A stretch of DNA of 64,000 bases from Castanea sativa. Lineage: Eukaryota > Streptophyta > Magnoliopsida > Fagales > Fagaceae. Positions 50,403-61,927 of the stretch are shown here, in pieces. The stretch spans positions 10,141,001-10,205,000 of the forward strand of contig NC_134013.1 in NCBI RefSeq assembly GCF_040712315.1. The letters run 5' to 3'. The notes under the pieces are model-generated. The model saw nothing but the letters and a program-made list of their open reading frames with translations, was not told where the DNA came from and ran no database searches. A program made the position numbers and the translations under genes. Position 1 is the first letter of the stretch, and the number at the start of each line of letters is the position of its first letter.

Positions 50403-51211
50403 TCTATATATAAAAAGAGTGGATGGGAAAAGCTATTATAACTTTGCTAAAAATTGCTTGATTTTAAAGTTTAAGAAGGAAAGATTGTAAACTACCCCAA
50501 ACATAAAGGATGAAAAGTGTTTTTTTCCTAATTCTTTGTTTTTGTGTGTAAAACTATGTAATTTTACTTAAAATGGTGAGCAAAGAAAAAAAAATGCAAA
50601 AAGTCAACCTAAGAAAATTGTATGTGAAATAGTGAATTTTGGCTCAACAAAGTTTATTAAACCCACAAAAAATTTCTAAAAACACAATAGAATGATACAA
50701 CATTTTCATAATACCTTTATAATTTTGTTATATTTTATTTTGACTTGTAAAGAATTGACAGCTCAACAGTTTTGAAAATATTGTGACGACAACAAGATGT
50801 TTTAACCTTTTCACAAAAAAATGCCATGTCCACGATATTTTCATAACAAATCATAAGTAGTAGGTTGTTATACGTTATGATGATATTCGTTATAATTCTT
50901 ATAAGTTTTTAGTAAGTGGATATATTGACTATAGCAAATAAGTACTAAAAAACTATTATAATAAAATAAATATTTATATGTTAAATAGCTCTCCTAACTT
51001 TGTGGTTGATTAAAATTCTTATACGAATGAGGTTAACTTTTTATGACATAATTATCAAAATTCTTAAAATTAATGGCTGTTTTGATTAATGTAAATCTCT
51101 ATATATTTTAAAAATCAAATGATTTATATCTTTATTTTGTGATACAAATAAAATCTAGAATTAATCATAATCACTACTTTTTTTTTCATGGGCACATGCT
51201 GCCCTAACTAG
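50403..51211 (+). mobile_element. Helitron-like element (809 bp)
   Basis: 5' TCTATATATAAAAAGAG preceded by A; 3' CTAACTAG followed by T, so it sits in an AT dinucleotide without target duplication. A short hairpin, GGGCA-catgc-TGCCC, precedes the 3' end. It is non-coding and its ends match those of 21,491-23,267. Confidence 0.75.
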
Positions 51212-51539
51212 TATATATAATAAGACACGATCGTCAATTTAATGAATTTTTATAATTCTTTTTCACTCGACCAAGAGAAAAACCTATATATTGGTATATG
51301 ATTAGCACTAGGTATATTGCGCTAATAATATTAAACATGTACAGATAATTTTTTTTTTTCATCCACTTCAAAATCTAAATAATTCGTAGCTCAACCAGGC
51401 TAGGAATCTCTAACAGTAAACATGTACAGATCTTATCATCTAGTCCAAAGTCTTAATAATTTAATGGCAAACTTAAAATTGAGGTGCAAAATGTAATAAA
51501 GTGTGAATTCGAAAAATTTAAGGCGTAAAGTGTAATTTG
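51212..51539. other. Intergenic spacer before the gypsy element
   Basis: No feature is seen. It ends in the left copy of the 5-bp target duplication of the retrotransposon. Confidence 0.5.
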
Positions 51540-51544
51540 GGTAT

Positions 51545-52296
51545 TGTAAGTGCACAATTGCACCTGGACCCAAAGATTATTATGGGCTCAGGCCCAATGA
51601 GCCTTAAACAATGAAATTTGTAGAGTGTGGGCTTGAAATCTAGATTAAAGATACTGAGAACCTGATAACGGGTTATGGGGAGCAAACACTCGTAAACAAT
51701 GAATGATAATTGCAGGTGGACCTCCTTGGACGTGAGCCGAGGATTACTTCTGTATTATTTCTCTTTCTTTCTTAAAGATTACAATTCTTAATTTCTTTCT
51801 TAGTTACAGACTCCCCCTTTTTCTTTGGCCTTCACCCCCCTTAAATACTTCCTTTTCTGATTCTTTCTCCACGTGTTGCTCAAACCCCCCTTAGATATTT
51901 CTTTTTTTAGTGCCTTTGAATAGTGACCAGAAATTTCAGTTCTACTGTTCAGGGGTCACTTCCCCATTAATGCGGGCAGGGAGGTAGGTGCAGAGTCTTT
52001 AATGTGGAGGTGGCAGCCTTTGCTCTTGGTATTTTTCTAACACCGGTGTATCTAGAAGGTTCAGGGTTTCCCCCTTTTAACCAACAGCCTTTCCAGAATT
52101 CTGTCTTGACCTTCGTAGTGAATCTCCGACTTCTCTTGGATCTGTCCGAGGAGAAGCTTATCCTCGGCTGTATCCTCGGACCCTCGGCGTATGGGCCGAT
52201 TCGCAGTACTAACAAATCCTTAGCTCAAGAGCTGTTCGACTCTCCTTGCTAGAGCCCAAAGGCCCAAATGCTTTCTTGGGTCCTTTACTCCCCACA
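51545..52296 (-). repeat. 3' LTR of the gypsy element
   Basis: 752 bp, the left-hand LTR. It begins tgtaagtgcacaattgcacc on the plus strand and ends ctccccaca, equal in length to the other LTR. Confidence 0.97.
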
Positions 52297-52310
52297 ATAG
52301 CCCCTCAAAA
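52297..52310 (-). promoter_or_regulatory. Polypurine tract of the gypsy element
   Basis: On the minus strand TTGAGGGGCTAT directly precedes the LTR start TGTGGGGAG. A short purine-rich tract at this position would prime plus-strand DNA synthesis. Confidence 0.6.
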
Positions 52311-52802
52311 CTCTATTTTTCATCATCCGAGGAGAAAAATAGGGTTTTGATCCAACGAGAACTTACCCCACATGTTTTGTAAATAACTGTGCGTGTGGAG
52401 ATCGTTTCGTGTTCCAGAGGATGCCACTTGGCGGTTTTATTTTCAAAAACGCGCGCATTTACTACCGTAAATTACACCCTGTCTCCCACGTTCAACGGTG
52501 AGATGAGCATCCGACGGCCCTTGTTACCCCTTGAAAATTTGGGCAGGACAAATACAATTTCGAGGCCGCTTTCCCGCACGTCGTGACGCTTTGGGAACCT
52601 GCGCCTTCATTTATTTCTTCAGAAGCTAATCCCATCAAAACATCAGTAATCACCTTTTCTCTGCAGAAAGTCGTGGAAATTCGCACAACTTCAAATCTGT
52701 AAGTGCTTATTCTCTTTCCTTAACCCATTCTCCTCGGATCCTGTCCTCGACTCCCCTTTTAACCATTCTCCTTTTTAGAACTTAGTCTTTCGTTCCTTTC
52801 TA

Positions 52803-55323
52803 ATGGGAAAATTTAAGTGTCTAGTTGATACCGTCGCTGGGATGGAAGGTTTTAGAGCTAAGTATCACATTCCCGGTGACGTAAGTTTAAAATACTGCCC
52901 GGCGAAAGCCGTGGCCGGTTCTAGGAAAACCGGAGAGGTCATCATTCCGATAGTCACCTTCGTAGAAGGTGGGATGGCCCTCCCAATGAAACCCGTAACC
53001 AAGGAGTACCTCCGTAACCACCGTTTGTGCCCCGATCAGTGCGCTCCCAACGTTTTTAGAGTCTTAGGAAGCGTCGATGCTCTAAACAAGCAGATGGGCC
53101 TGAACCTCACCTGGCATGATGTCGCTTTTATGTACGAATGCCACAAACTCACTAGAGTAGGTTACTATATCAAATCCCGCTCTAGCGTAGTTAGGTTAAT
53201 CTCCTGTCTGCCCAAGTCCAATAAAGGTATGAAGGACAACTACCTCATCGTCTCAAGCAACTAGCACGACGGACCCCACTGCCCAGTTGAGTGGGGAGAT
53301 CCAGGTGCGACACCTTAGGATCTAACTTCCCGCCCCATAACTCCATCTAAACATCTTAGAATGTCATTTGCCTTTACAAACTATTTGACTTTCGTTTATT
53401 ACATGTTCTACGAATCTGACCATGTTTGTTTGGTTTGGTGTCTTTCTTTGCAGATAAACAACACGTGCGCCCCCGCTTGAGCCACTGCAACGTCGCAGAT
53501 TTGAACAGAGTGCTTCGCTCAGAAGTGTTTGTGAGTGAAGACTTACAACTTAGGGCGGCTCATTTGATACTAGGGTACGACCCTATCTCCTCGGACTTCC
53601 AGGAGATCGAGAACGCCATTATTGCCGGTGACCGGCGGTGTAGGAGGATTCACGTAGCCAGACCACACTTCCTGGCCGACCACGACCTTCCTGACGACCC
53701 CCGCACCATACTGTACTCACAAACGATTGCCGTGATCCCTCTCGCTACGCACTCTCAGGCAACTGTTGTCCCGGAGGAGCAGGTGTCTTCTTCGAACACG
53801 TTGGACGAGGAGATAGATAAGTTCCAACTCGAGGACGCCCAACGACCTCGTGGAAACCCGTTCGTTGTTCTTTTCGATGAGGAAGAGGAGCCAGCCGAGG
53901 CCTTTGGGATCGCGGGCCTAGTGATAGCACGTCCAGACAACAGCTCCATTGAGGAAAACATGGACGAGCTTAAGGGCCTTATAACCGCGAGAGGCGCGAG
54001 AGTGGCCAAAAAGGGGACGAGAGGGTCCCAAGCTCCCCCAGCCTTGCCACCACCCCCTCCTCCAGCCGACCCCAAGCCTCCGGCCGAAGATCCAAAGAAG
54101 AAAAGGAAAGTGGAAGCCGAGGGGGCTGGTGGCGAGAAGCAAAAGAAAATGAAACAACAGCCAGCGCCGGCCCAGCAGCAGAAGCTGGATAAGGGCAAAG
54201 GCCGGGCTCGCTCAGTCGAGAGTAGGGAGATCAGAGACATGGCCGAAGTGCGCCGAGCACTGGCTACCTGGTCTCCTGACTTGAGACTGGACGGCGCACC
54301 AATCCCCTACCACTCCAGTATTAGGGCAATCCAACAAGGCCACGCCCACCACTTGGCCGAGGCGTTGGAGCGTCCTCTTCTGCTGCCCAAGGACATGGAA
54401 ACCTTGGAGAAGATGGGCCAGCCCTAGTTGTTCCTTTCATTAAAAAGGGATTTAGCTCTGGCAAGTTCCACCCCACACTCGTACTTTAGATTCATCTGTA
54501 AACACTTTACCATATATTAACCCCCTGATAATTTTTTTTGCAGGCAATCCAAAAAGTTTTCACAGCTGAGAAGTTTGTAGAGGATTCTCGGAAGCGCGCT
54601 GGAATGGAGCAAGAGCTACGGCAAGAGGCAGAAAGGTCCCTAGGCCAGGTCCTAGCAGAGAATGGAAAGATCAAATCACAGCTGGCCGATTTAAAAAGAG
54701 AGAAGGATGGTGCCGAGGCCAGTTTAAAGACGATGGAAAACCAAGTAGTGGAGCAACGTAAGCTTCTTCGCCAAAAAAACGACGAGCTCTCTCAAGCCCA
54801 ACGGGGATGCTCTGACTTGGAGAAGGAGCTTACGCTGGCGAAGGAGGAGGCTCGCGCCCACAAGCACGCACTGGAGGCCGCGAAGAAGGCTAGCTATCAG
54901 GAGGGCGTAAATGCAACGCAAGAACAGTTGACAGAAGCCTTTGTGGCCTTGTGCCAAGAGTACTGTCAACTGGTCTGGGGAAAGGCCATGAATGCAGCAG
55001 GGGTTCCTCAAGCTTCCAAGCTGAGGAAACCCAAGAACATTTGGCTTCCCCTAGACATACAGGAGATAGAAGACCCTCATGTTGCTGCCTCTCCTGCCCT
55101 TCCTCCTGTGGTGCAAGAACTCGTTCCTGATCCTACAGAACCTGAAGGTTCCCATAAAGAGAAGGACGAGCGTGGCGGTGCCGAGAATGAGCAAATTCAG
55201 AACGTGGAGCCCCTCGTTCCTTCAACAGACAAAGGGAAGCAAGTTTTGTCTACCTTTGAGCTGAAATTGAAGAACACTGAGGCTGGCAACAGCTCCCTCC
55301 AAGACCCTCCTCCCCAAGCTTAG
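52803..55323 (+). CDS. Spliced antisense gene in the retrotransposon
   Basis: Three plus-strand exons, opposite to gag-pol. Exon 1 (52803-53226) ends G|GTATGA and joins exon 2 at 53454 after TTTGCAG; both sides are phase 1, so the frame stays open. Exon 3 starts at 54544 after a T-rich tract and GCAG (phase 0) and ends with TAG at 55323. Exon 2 is closed by TAG at 54425-54427; the frame stays open beyond it up to a possible intron, so this stop may be a later mutation. The product has a globular N-terminus (about 230 residues, resembling the plant family labelled 'putative gypsy type transposon', Transposase_28), a Pro/Lys-rich stretch with a basic nuclear-localisation-type motif PKKKRKV, and a long coiled coil in exon 3 followed by an acidic tail. 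The function is unknown; nuclear localisation is inferred. Antisense ORFs at this position are known from Tat/Grande elements. Confidence 0.72.
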
Positions 55324-55799
55324 GGCCTGGCTTAGGACTTTTATGTACTCGCCCCTTTTTTTTTTTGATGATGTATATAATTAATGAAGGACAAATTTGT
55401 TCAACTTTCACTCATGTTGTATTTGTTTTACTTTGTTCTTTTTGTGCTTGTCATGAAAGATCTCAATAATACATAGTTAAAGGAAGAACAGAATAAACAA
55501 ATCTAACTCCAGGAGTTGCACAATTATAACCTCCAAACAGCCATGCGCGTATTTGCTTTGCAAAGTAGAACATTTAAGAACCTGGCAGAGATTAACTTAG
55601 TTGGATATTAAACAATGCCTTTGTTAAAAAACTCATATGATGGTTAAACTTTTGTAATTTGAGGTATTACTTTCAGTAGGATGTAAGGTCCGAGGGCTAT
55701 TCCTTACAAAAATTTGTTTAACACTTAAAGATATAGAACTTAAGATTTCAGTTAATGAATGGTAAGATACTGATTTCCACAAAGCTCGTGATAAGAATA
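55324..55799. other. Retrotransposon spacer between the antisense gene and the repeat array
   Basis: Non-coding element DNA. It contains a degenerate first relative of the 151-bp repeat near 55,680 (aaggtccgagggctattcc). Confidence 0.6.
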
Positions 55800-56500
55800 A
55801 GAACAGTGACTAAGATGTCAATTTCCACAAGGTTTGTGGTCCGAGGACCATACTTAACCAAGTTTCTGTTTTGACACTTAAGAATAGTAATTTCAAATGT
55901 TAACTTTCCCAAAGTAGGAGGTCCGAGGACCCGGCATAACTAAGGTTCTGTTTAACAAATGATAAGATATCAATTTCCATAAGGTTTGTGGTCCGAGGAC
56001 CATACTTAACCAAGTTTCAGTTTGACACTTAAGAATAGTAATTTTAAATGTTAATTTTCCCAAAGTAGGAGGTCCGAGGACCCGGCATAACTAAGGTTCT
56101 GTTTAACAAATGATAAGATATCAATTTCCACGAGGTTTGTGGTCCGAGGACCACACTTAACCAAGTTTCTGTTTAACACTTAAGAATAGTAACTTCAAAT
56201 GTTAATTTTCCCAAAGTAGGAGGTCCGAGGACCCGGCATAACTGAGGTTCTGTTTAACAAATGATAAGATATCAATTTCCACGAGGTTTGTGGTCCGAGG
56301 ACCATACTTAACCAAGTTTCTGTTTGACACTTAAGAATAGTAACTTCAAATGTTAATTTTCCCAAAGTAGGAGGTCCGAGGACCCGGCATAACTAAGGTT
56401 CTGTTTAACAAATGATAAGATATCAATTTCCACGAGGTTTGTGGTCCGAGGACCATACTTAACCAAGTTTCTGTTTGACACTTAAGAATAGTAACTGAAA
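55800..56500. repeat. 151-bp tandem array in the retrotransposon 3' region
   Basis: Four and a half units. The word tggtccgaggacca recurs (its ggtccg at 55838, 55989, 56141, 56292, 56443), and the half-unit word aggtccgaggacccggcata recurs (its ggtccg at 55920, 56071, 56222, 56373), spacing 151-152. Each half-unit carries the short inverted repeat GGTCC-GA-GGACC. Later units are almost identical, showing recent expansion. It sits between the integrase end and the antisense gene. Confidence 0.95.
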
Positions 56501-56552
56501 GCCCCTGAGGTATTTATAACTTTGAACTGTTAACTAAGAAAAGCACACTTTA

Positions 56553-59500
56553 TTAATAATAATACCTTCGAAGGTTATTTACATTCCATGGGCGTTGTAC
56601 AATTCTCTCATCTAGGTCAGTTAGACGATAAGACCCTATGCCAGCTACTGAAACAATGCGATAGGGACCTTCCCAGTTTGGTCCTAGCTTACCCCAAGCC
56701 GGGTTCTTAGCAGTGCCCACAACTTTTCCTAGTACAAGATCCCCAGGTGCGAGTGGCCTTAGCTTCACGTGGGCATCATATCCCCGTTTAAGCTTCTGTT
56801 GATAATAAGCCATTTGGACCATAGCTACCTCGCACTGTTCCTCAATTAAATCAAGACCTTTTTCTAGGAGGCCATCGTTATTCTCCGGGCTAAAAGAACT
56901 CGTCTTCAGGGTGGGAAAGCCTGATTCCAGAGGTATCACCGCCTCGGCTCCATAAGTCATAGAGAATGGCGTTTCTCCGGTGGATTTGCGCGGTGTAGTC
57001 CGATACGTCCACAGAACATGTAGAAGTTCTTCTACCCACCTGCCTTTCGCATCGTCCAACCTTTTCTTGAGCCCACTGACTATGACCTTGTTAACGGCCT
57101 CGGCTTGCCCATTTCCTTAAGGATAAGCTGGGGTGGAGTATCTATTTATGATGCCCATATCACCACAATATTTCCTAAAAGCCTTGCTATCGAATTGAAC
57201 ACCATTGTCTAAGATAAGTGTGTGTGGTATACCGAATCTAGTGATGATGTTTTTCCAGACAAACTTCTTGGAATCAACGTCTCTGATATTTGCTAAGGGC
57301 TCGGCCTCAACCCATTTAATGAAGTAGTCTGTTCCCACGAGAAGCCATCTTTTGTTTCTTGCAGCCCTCGAAAATGGCCCCACTATGTCCAATCCCCATT
57401 GTACGAAAGGCCAAGGACTGGAGAGAGGGTTGAGAACCCCTCCAGGTTGATGAATATTAGGGGCGAACCTCTGGCACTGATCACATTTCCTGGCATAATC
57501 CTGAGCCTCCCTCTGCATATTGGGCCACCAATAACCCTGAGTCAGAGCTCTGTGGGCTAAAGATCTTCCCCTGGTGTGGCTCCCACAAATTCCTTCATGC
57601 AGTTCTTCCAAAAGTGCTTCCGTTGATTCAGGGTGCACACACAATAAGTACGGTCCTGAGAAAGATCGTTTATACAGTTTTTGATCCTCTGACAACCAGA
57701 AACGTGGCGCCTTTCGACGTATCTTATCTGCTTCAGATTTGTCCTTAGGAAGGATGTCATTCTTAAGAAAAGATATGACCGGGTCAATCCAACTAGGTCC
57801 AGGCCTTATCAGATGGATGCGAGCTGCGTTGACAACTGTAAGAGTTGGCTCTAGCAAATCCTCCACAAGGATAATTCTGGGTAAGCACTGAGCCGAGGAC
57901 ATGGCTAATGTGGCCAAAGAATCTGCATGAGTGTTTCCACTCCTAGAGATGTGAGACAAGACAAAGGAATCAAATTTAGCTTGCTGACGTTTGACCTGGG
58001 CCAAGTATTCTTGCATTCTTGGGTCCCTAGCCTCCATGGTCCCCATGACCTGGCCGACCACCAACTGTGAATCCAAAAACACATGAACTTCCTTTCCACC
58101 CATCCTATGTACCATGTTCATGCCCACCAAGACTGCTTCGTACTCGGCTTCATTATTAGTAGCCAAGAATGATAGCCTTAGAGATTTTTCGAAGATAATT
58201 CCCTCAGGGGATACCAGGACAAGTCCGACACCAGACCCTCTCTGATTAGCTGCCCCATCCACATACATTTTCCAAGTCGGAGGTGCTGCGGCTGTGATCA
58301 CACCAACTGATTTTCGATCCATGTGTGCTTCTTTCAGAGTTTCTTCTAACAATGGCTCGGTGAACTCTGCCACCAAGTCAGCAAGGACCTGGCCCTTCAC
58401 GGAGGTGCGAGGCCTGTATTTAACGTCAAAGGCTCCCAAAATGGTTCCCCACTTTGCCACCCTACCAGAGTAATCGGCACTGCGTAACACCGCCTTGAGA
58501 GGCAATTGGGTGAGAACCACCACAGTGTGAGATTGGAAATAATGAGGAAGCTTGCACGTGGCATGAACTATGGCCAGAAGTGCTTTCTCCAAGAGTAGAT
58601 AGCACACCTCGACCTCATTCAAAGACTTACTAACGTAGTAGACCGGTCTTTGCACCCCGCTCTCATCCTTTATAAGGACCAGGCTGACCGCGTGGACGGC
58701 CACTGCCAGATAAGCAAACAAAACCTTGTCCGCCTCAGGGCGAGACAAAATGGGTGGCCGAGAAAGATATTGCTTAAGCTGTTGGAAGATTGACACGCAA
58801 TCCTCGGTCCATTGAAACCCCTTCCATTTATTCAACAACTGGAAGAAAGGACGGCACCGGTCAGCTAACCGAGAGATAAATCTGCTTAGTGCGGCAATCA
58901 TTCTGGTCAATTTCTGGATTTCTTTTGGGTTCCGAGGCGGCTGCAAATTCTGAATAGCCTTGACCTGCGCTGGATTTACCTCTATGCCTTTATAAGTAAT
59001 CATATATCCCAAGAACTTTCCAGATCCCACGCCAAAAGAGCACTTTGAGGCGTTAAGGCGCAGCTTGTACTTTCTTAGCACCTGGAAGGTGTCGGCCAGA
59101 TCTTTGACGTGTGAAGGTATTGTTTTACTCTTCACCACCATATCATCTACATATACCTCAATGGTCTTCCCTAGTTGATGTTCAAACATCCTGGTCATCA
59201 TTCTTTGGTAGGTAGCCCTAGCATTCTTCAACCCAAATGGCATGACCTTATAGTGGTAGTTCCCTGTTGGAGTAATGAAAGCAGTCTTCTCTTGATCCTC
59301 CAATGCCAATGGAATTTGATGGTAACCCTGGAAGGCATCCAAAAATCTCATACGAGGATGTCCGACAGTGGCATCCACAAGTTGATCAATACGCGGCATT
59401 GGGAACGAATCTTTGGGGCAGGCCTTGTTCAAATCTATGAAGTCCACACATACTCTCCACGTTCCATTCTTCTTTTTTACCACAACCGTATGTGCCAACC

Positions 59501-59837
59501 ATTCGGGGTAGAAAACTTCTTTAATAGCCCCAGCCCTCTTGAGTTTGAGCACCTCCTCCTTGATAGCCTCGGAATGTTCTTTGGAAGAACGCCGAAGTGG
59601 CAGCCTTCTCGGAACAACGGTGGGGTTTACATTTAAATGATGACAAATGAAGCTCGGATCTATGCCTGAAGCCTCATAAGGGTCCCACGTAAAAACATCA
59701 ATATTGTCTTTCAGAAATTCCAACAACTCCATCTTCTCCTGGTGTGGCAAACGTATGCCAACTTGGAAGAACCTCTCTGGGTCATCCGCTATCAAAAACT
59801 TCTCTAACTCCTCACAAACAGCCTCCTCTCCTGTCAC
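56553..59837 (-). pseudogene. pol: Pol: reverse transcriptase, RNase H and integrase
   Basis: The open frame 59837-57117 (906 codons) continues in the same frame, after one stop (TAA, 57119-57117), to 56553. Reverse transcriptase: the YVDD catalytic motif at residues 229-232 is intact. A degenerate gypsy RNase H follows (about 370-490), then an archaeal-type RNase H with YVDG, NNEAEYEA, FLDS and THADS residues (Asp527, Glu563, Asp589, Asp639). Integrase has its HHCC finger (His747, His754, Cys785, Cys788) and the first two catalytic Asp (GLDIVG, ILDNG). The stop falls about eight residues before the expected catalytic Glu, so a product ending there lacks a working integrase. The C-terminal piece (57116-56553) has no chromodomain. 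Upstream it joins the protease frame through a TAG at 59870-59868. Confidence 0.93.
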
Positions 59838-59867
59838 CGCTCCAGGTGCATCCGGAGCTATTAATTG

Positions 59868-60512
59868 CTATGAGTCTTGGATGAACAAAGCCGATGACTC
59901 GGCTTCTGTCTGACGAAGCACTGCGGCCGATATGCATTGCCTGGCCACCGATTGGCTGCCGAGGATCTCTTCAACATATTCCTCTGAGGGGAACTTAACC
60001 TTAACATGCAAGGTAGAGGAGACGGCTTCCAGAGCGTGCAGCCATGGCCTGGCGAGGATGGCTGTATATGGGGAGTACGCGTCAACCACAATGAAATCCA
60101 CCTCAACCGTTTCTGAGCCGGATTGAACGGGCAAACAAATCTGTCCCTTCGGCACAACGGCCTTTCCTTCAAAGCTTATGAGTGGCGAGTCATAAGGAGT
60201 AAGATCTTCCAGCTTCAACCTCAGCCCCTTAAATAAATCAGGGTACATGATATCTGCACCGCTGCCCTGATCAATCATCACCCTCTTTACATCATAATTC
60301 CTTATCCTGAGGGTGACCACAAGAGCATCGTCATGGGGTTGAATGGTACCAACCTTATCCTCCTCCGAAAATCCCAAGACGGGTAAAGTCACCTTCAACT
60401 TCTTCGGCCTGCAGCCTTCCTCTTCGGCCTGAGAATGGGAAACCGTCATCACCCTAGTGGGACCTGAGCCGGTCCTGCCAGGTGCAGCGAAAATAACGTT
60501 AATTGTTCCCAA
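59868..60512 (-). pseudogene. Protease region of the gypsy polyprotein
   Basis: An open segment in frame with gag (upstream) and pol (downstream), bounded by TAA at 60578-60576 and TAG at 59870-59868. It contains the retroviral-type aspartic protease motif IDQGSGADIM, followed by strands typical of the fold (VSFEGKAVVPKG-like region, FIVVDAYSPYTAILARPWL). In an intact element this would be part of one gag-pol reading frame. Confidence 0.88.
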
Positions 60513-60575
60513 TGCCGGCCGAGATGGATTATTCTTCTGATTGTTCGAGCCAGATTGACTGCCCTGCCCATTAGG

Positions 60576-61881
60576 TTAACACAGGTGCTGCTTCAGTTTT
60601 CCTTCACTGACAAGCTGCTCCAAGTGATTCCAAAGGGTCCGACAGTTCTCGGTAGTGTGGCCCACGTCCTGATGGTACTGACAAAAGAGATTCTGATTCC
60701 TCTTCGCGGGGTTTCCTGCCATCTTACTAGGCCATCTGAAGAAGGGCTCCTTACGAACTTTTTCCAATAATTGGTGTACTGGTTCTCGGAACACAGTGTT
60801 CACGGCCTGAGGTACTGCCGAGCCGGATTGACCAATGTAATCTCTCCTCGGCTTGTTGTTGTGGTATCTATCCGACCTGAAATCCCTTCTCTCCTGCGGG
60901 ATAACCTTCTCCTTACCCTTTCCTTGCTGCTGTTCTTCCTCTACCCTTTTGTACTCATCAATACGATCCATGAGGCGACGCACGCTACGGACGGGTTTTT
61001 TGGTCAAGGACTTCCTCAAATCGTGATCAGTAGGAAGACCTACCTTAAAGGTGTTGAGCGCCACCTCATCAAAATCACCATCTATCTCGTTAAACATCTC
61101 CCAGTACCGATCGAAATATGCTTTCAACGTCTCCCCTTTCCTCATGGTCATGGATAACAGCGAGTCCAATGGCCGAGGCACTCTGCTACACGTGATAAAC
61201 CGCGAAGCGAATGCTCTAGTAAGCTCCCCGAACGAACCTATAGACCCCGATTTAAGGCCGTTGAACCACCTCATAGCAATAGGTCCCAAGCTAGAGGGGA
61301 AAACTTTACACATCAGGGTCTCGTTATGAGAGTGCACCGCCATCCTCTGGTTAAAGTGATTCACATGCTCCACCGGATCAGTCCGGCCATTATAGATGGT
61401 AAAGGTGGGCTGGGTAAACCTCCTGGGAAGCCTCCCTTTCTCAATCCTCCGTGAAAATGGAGATTTGGAGAGTTGGTGCAACGCCCGACTCATAGCATCG
61501 TTCCCCAAGCCCCTAGAAGGAAGTTTCTTGTGTCTGCGAGCTGGCGGGTCGTCCTCCTCACAAGAGGACATTGCGCTGGGGGGGTGAGCATGACCTCGAG
61601 CTGTAACTACCTTCCCGGACCTCCTCCGAAGGGGGATTAGACGAGGACGGTGAAGGCTTACGTCTGGCGCGGCGCAGTTTTCTTTTCAAATGATTAATCT
61701 CCTTCTGCATAGCTTTAGCACCGTCCTCGTGGGTGGCGCTGCCCCCGCCATGAGTATGGCTAGCCCTAGGGTATTCCGTATGGACACTTCCCTCACGATC
61801 CCTTTGACGCTCTAGACGCTCGAAAAGATCCTCCGGTTGTGATCCTTGAGACTCTGCATGGTGTAAGCCTACGCTTGCCAT
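60576..61881 (-). pseudogene. gag: Gag (frameshifted)
   Basis: The N-terminal part starts at 61881 (MASVGLHHAESQ), about 45 bp after the primer-binding site, and has a basic coiled stretch (KAMQKEINHLKRKLRRARRK). At a run of seven G on the plus strand (61578-61584) the frame is lost; the rest of gag continues in the next frame from about 61571 to 60576. That part has the retrotransposon gag capsid domain (TQPTFTIYNGRTDPVEHV, PIAMRWFNGL, LLSMTMRKGETLKAYFDR) and a C-terminal zinc-knuckle-like FCQYHQDVGHTTENC. A TAA ends it before the protease region. A one-base error in the homopolymer run, real or from sequencing, would explain the frameshift. Confidence 0.9.
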
Positions 61882-61907
61882 AGTATCCCAGCTCTTTTAA
61901 GACTAGA

Positions 61908-61925
61908 TTCCCACAGACGGCGCCA
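61908..61925 (-). promoter_or_regulatory. Primer-binding site of the gypsy element
   Basis: Two bases inside the 5' LTR the minus strand reads TGGCGCCGTCTGTGGGAA. The TGG start and the first nine bases fit the 3' end of plant tRNA-Asp; later bases match less well, so the tRNA identity is tentative. Confidence 0.7.
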
Positions 61926-61927
61926 AT

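Larger units (their letters stand above)
48463..51211 (+). mobile_element. Nested Helitron-like cluster
   Basis: Four 5'-type ends of one family occur in the same direction: tctatctatataaaaagagg (48,463), tatatataaaaagcgc (48,756), agctatataaaaaaagagcc (49,765) and TCTATATATAAAAAGAG (50,403). Only the last has a clear 3' end, CTAACTAG at 51,211. The intervening text shares phrases with 21,491-23,267 (for example acaatattttcacaattgttga, gtgtttttttcctaattctt in inverse). Read as insertions of related elements into one another, with 3' parts lost. No helicase coding is visible. Confidence 0.6.

Noticed and set aside
53755..54240. 161-codon minus-strand frame opposite the antisense gene
   Set aside because: It is the mirror of the Glu/Lys/Pro-rich exon 2 and consists of Ser/Gly/Phe low-complexity runs.
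55800..56500. CRISPR-like array
   Set aside because: Units are contiguous 151-bp tandem repeats without unique spacers, inside a plant retrotransposon.
59175..59636. 153-codon plus-strand frame
   Set aside because: Shadow of the reverse transcriptase; the pol frame with its motifs lies on the other strand.
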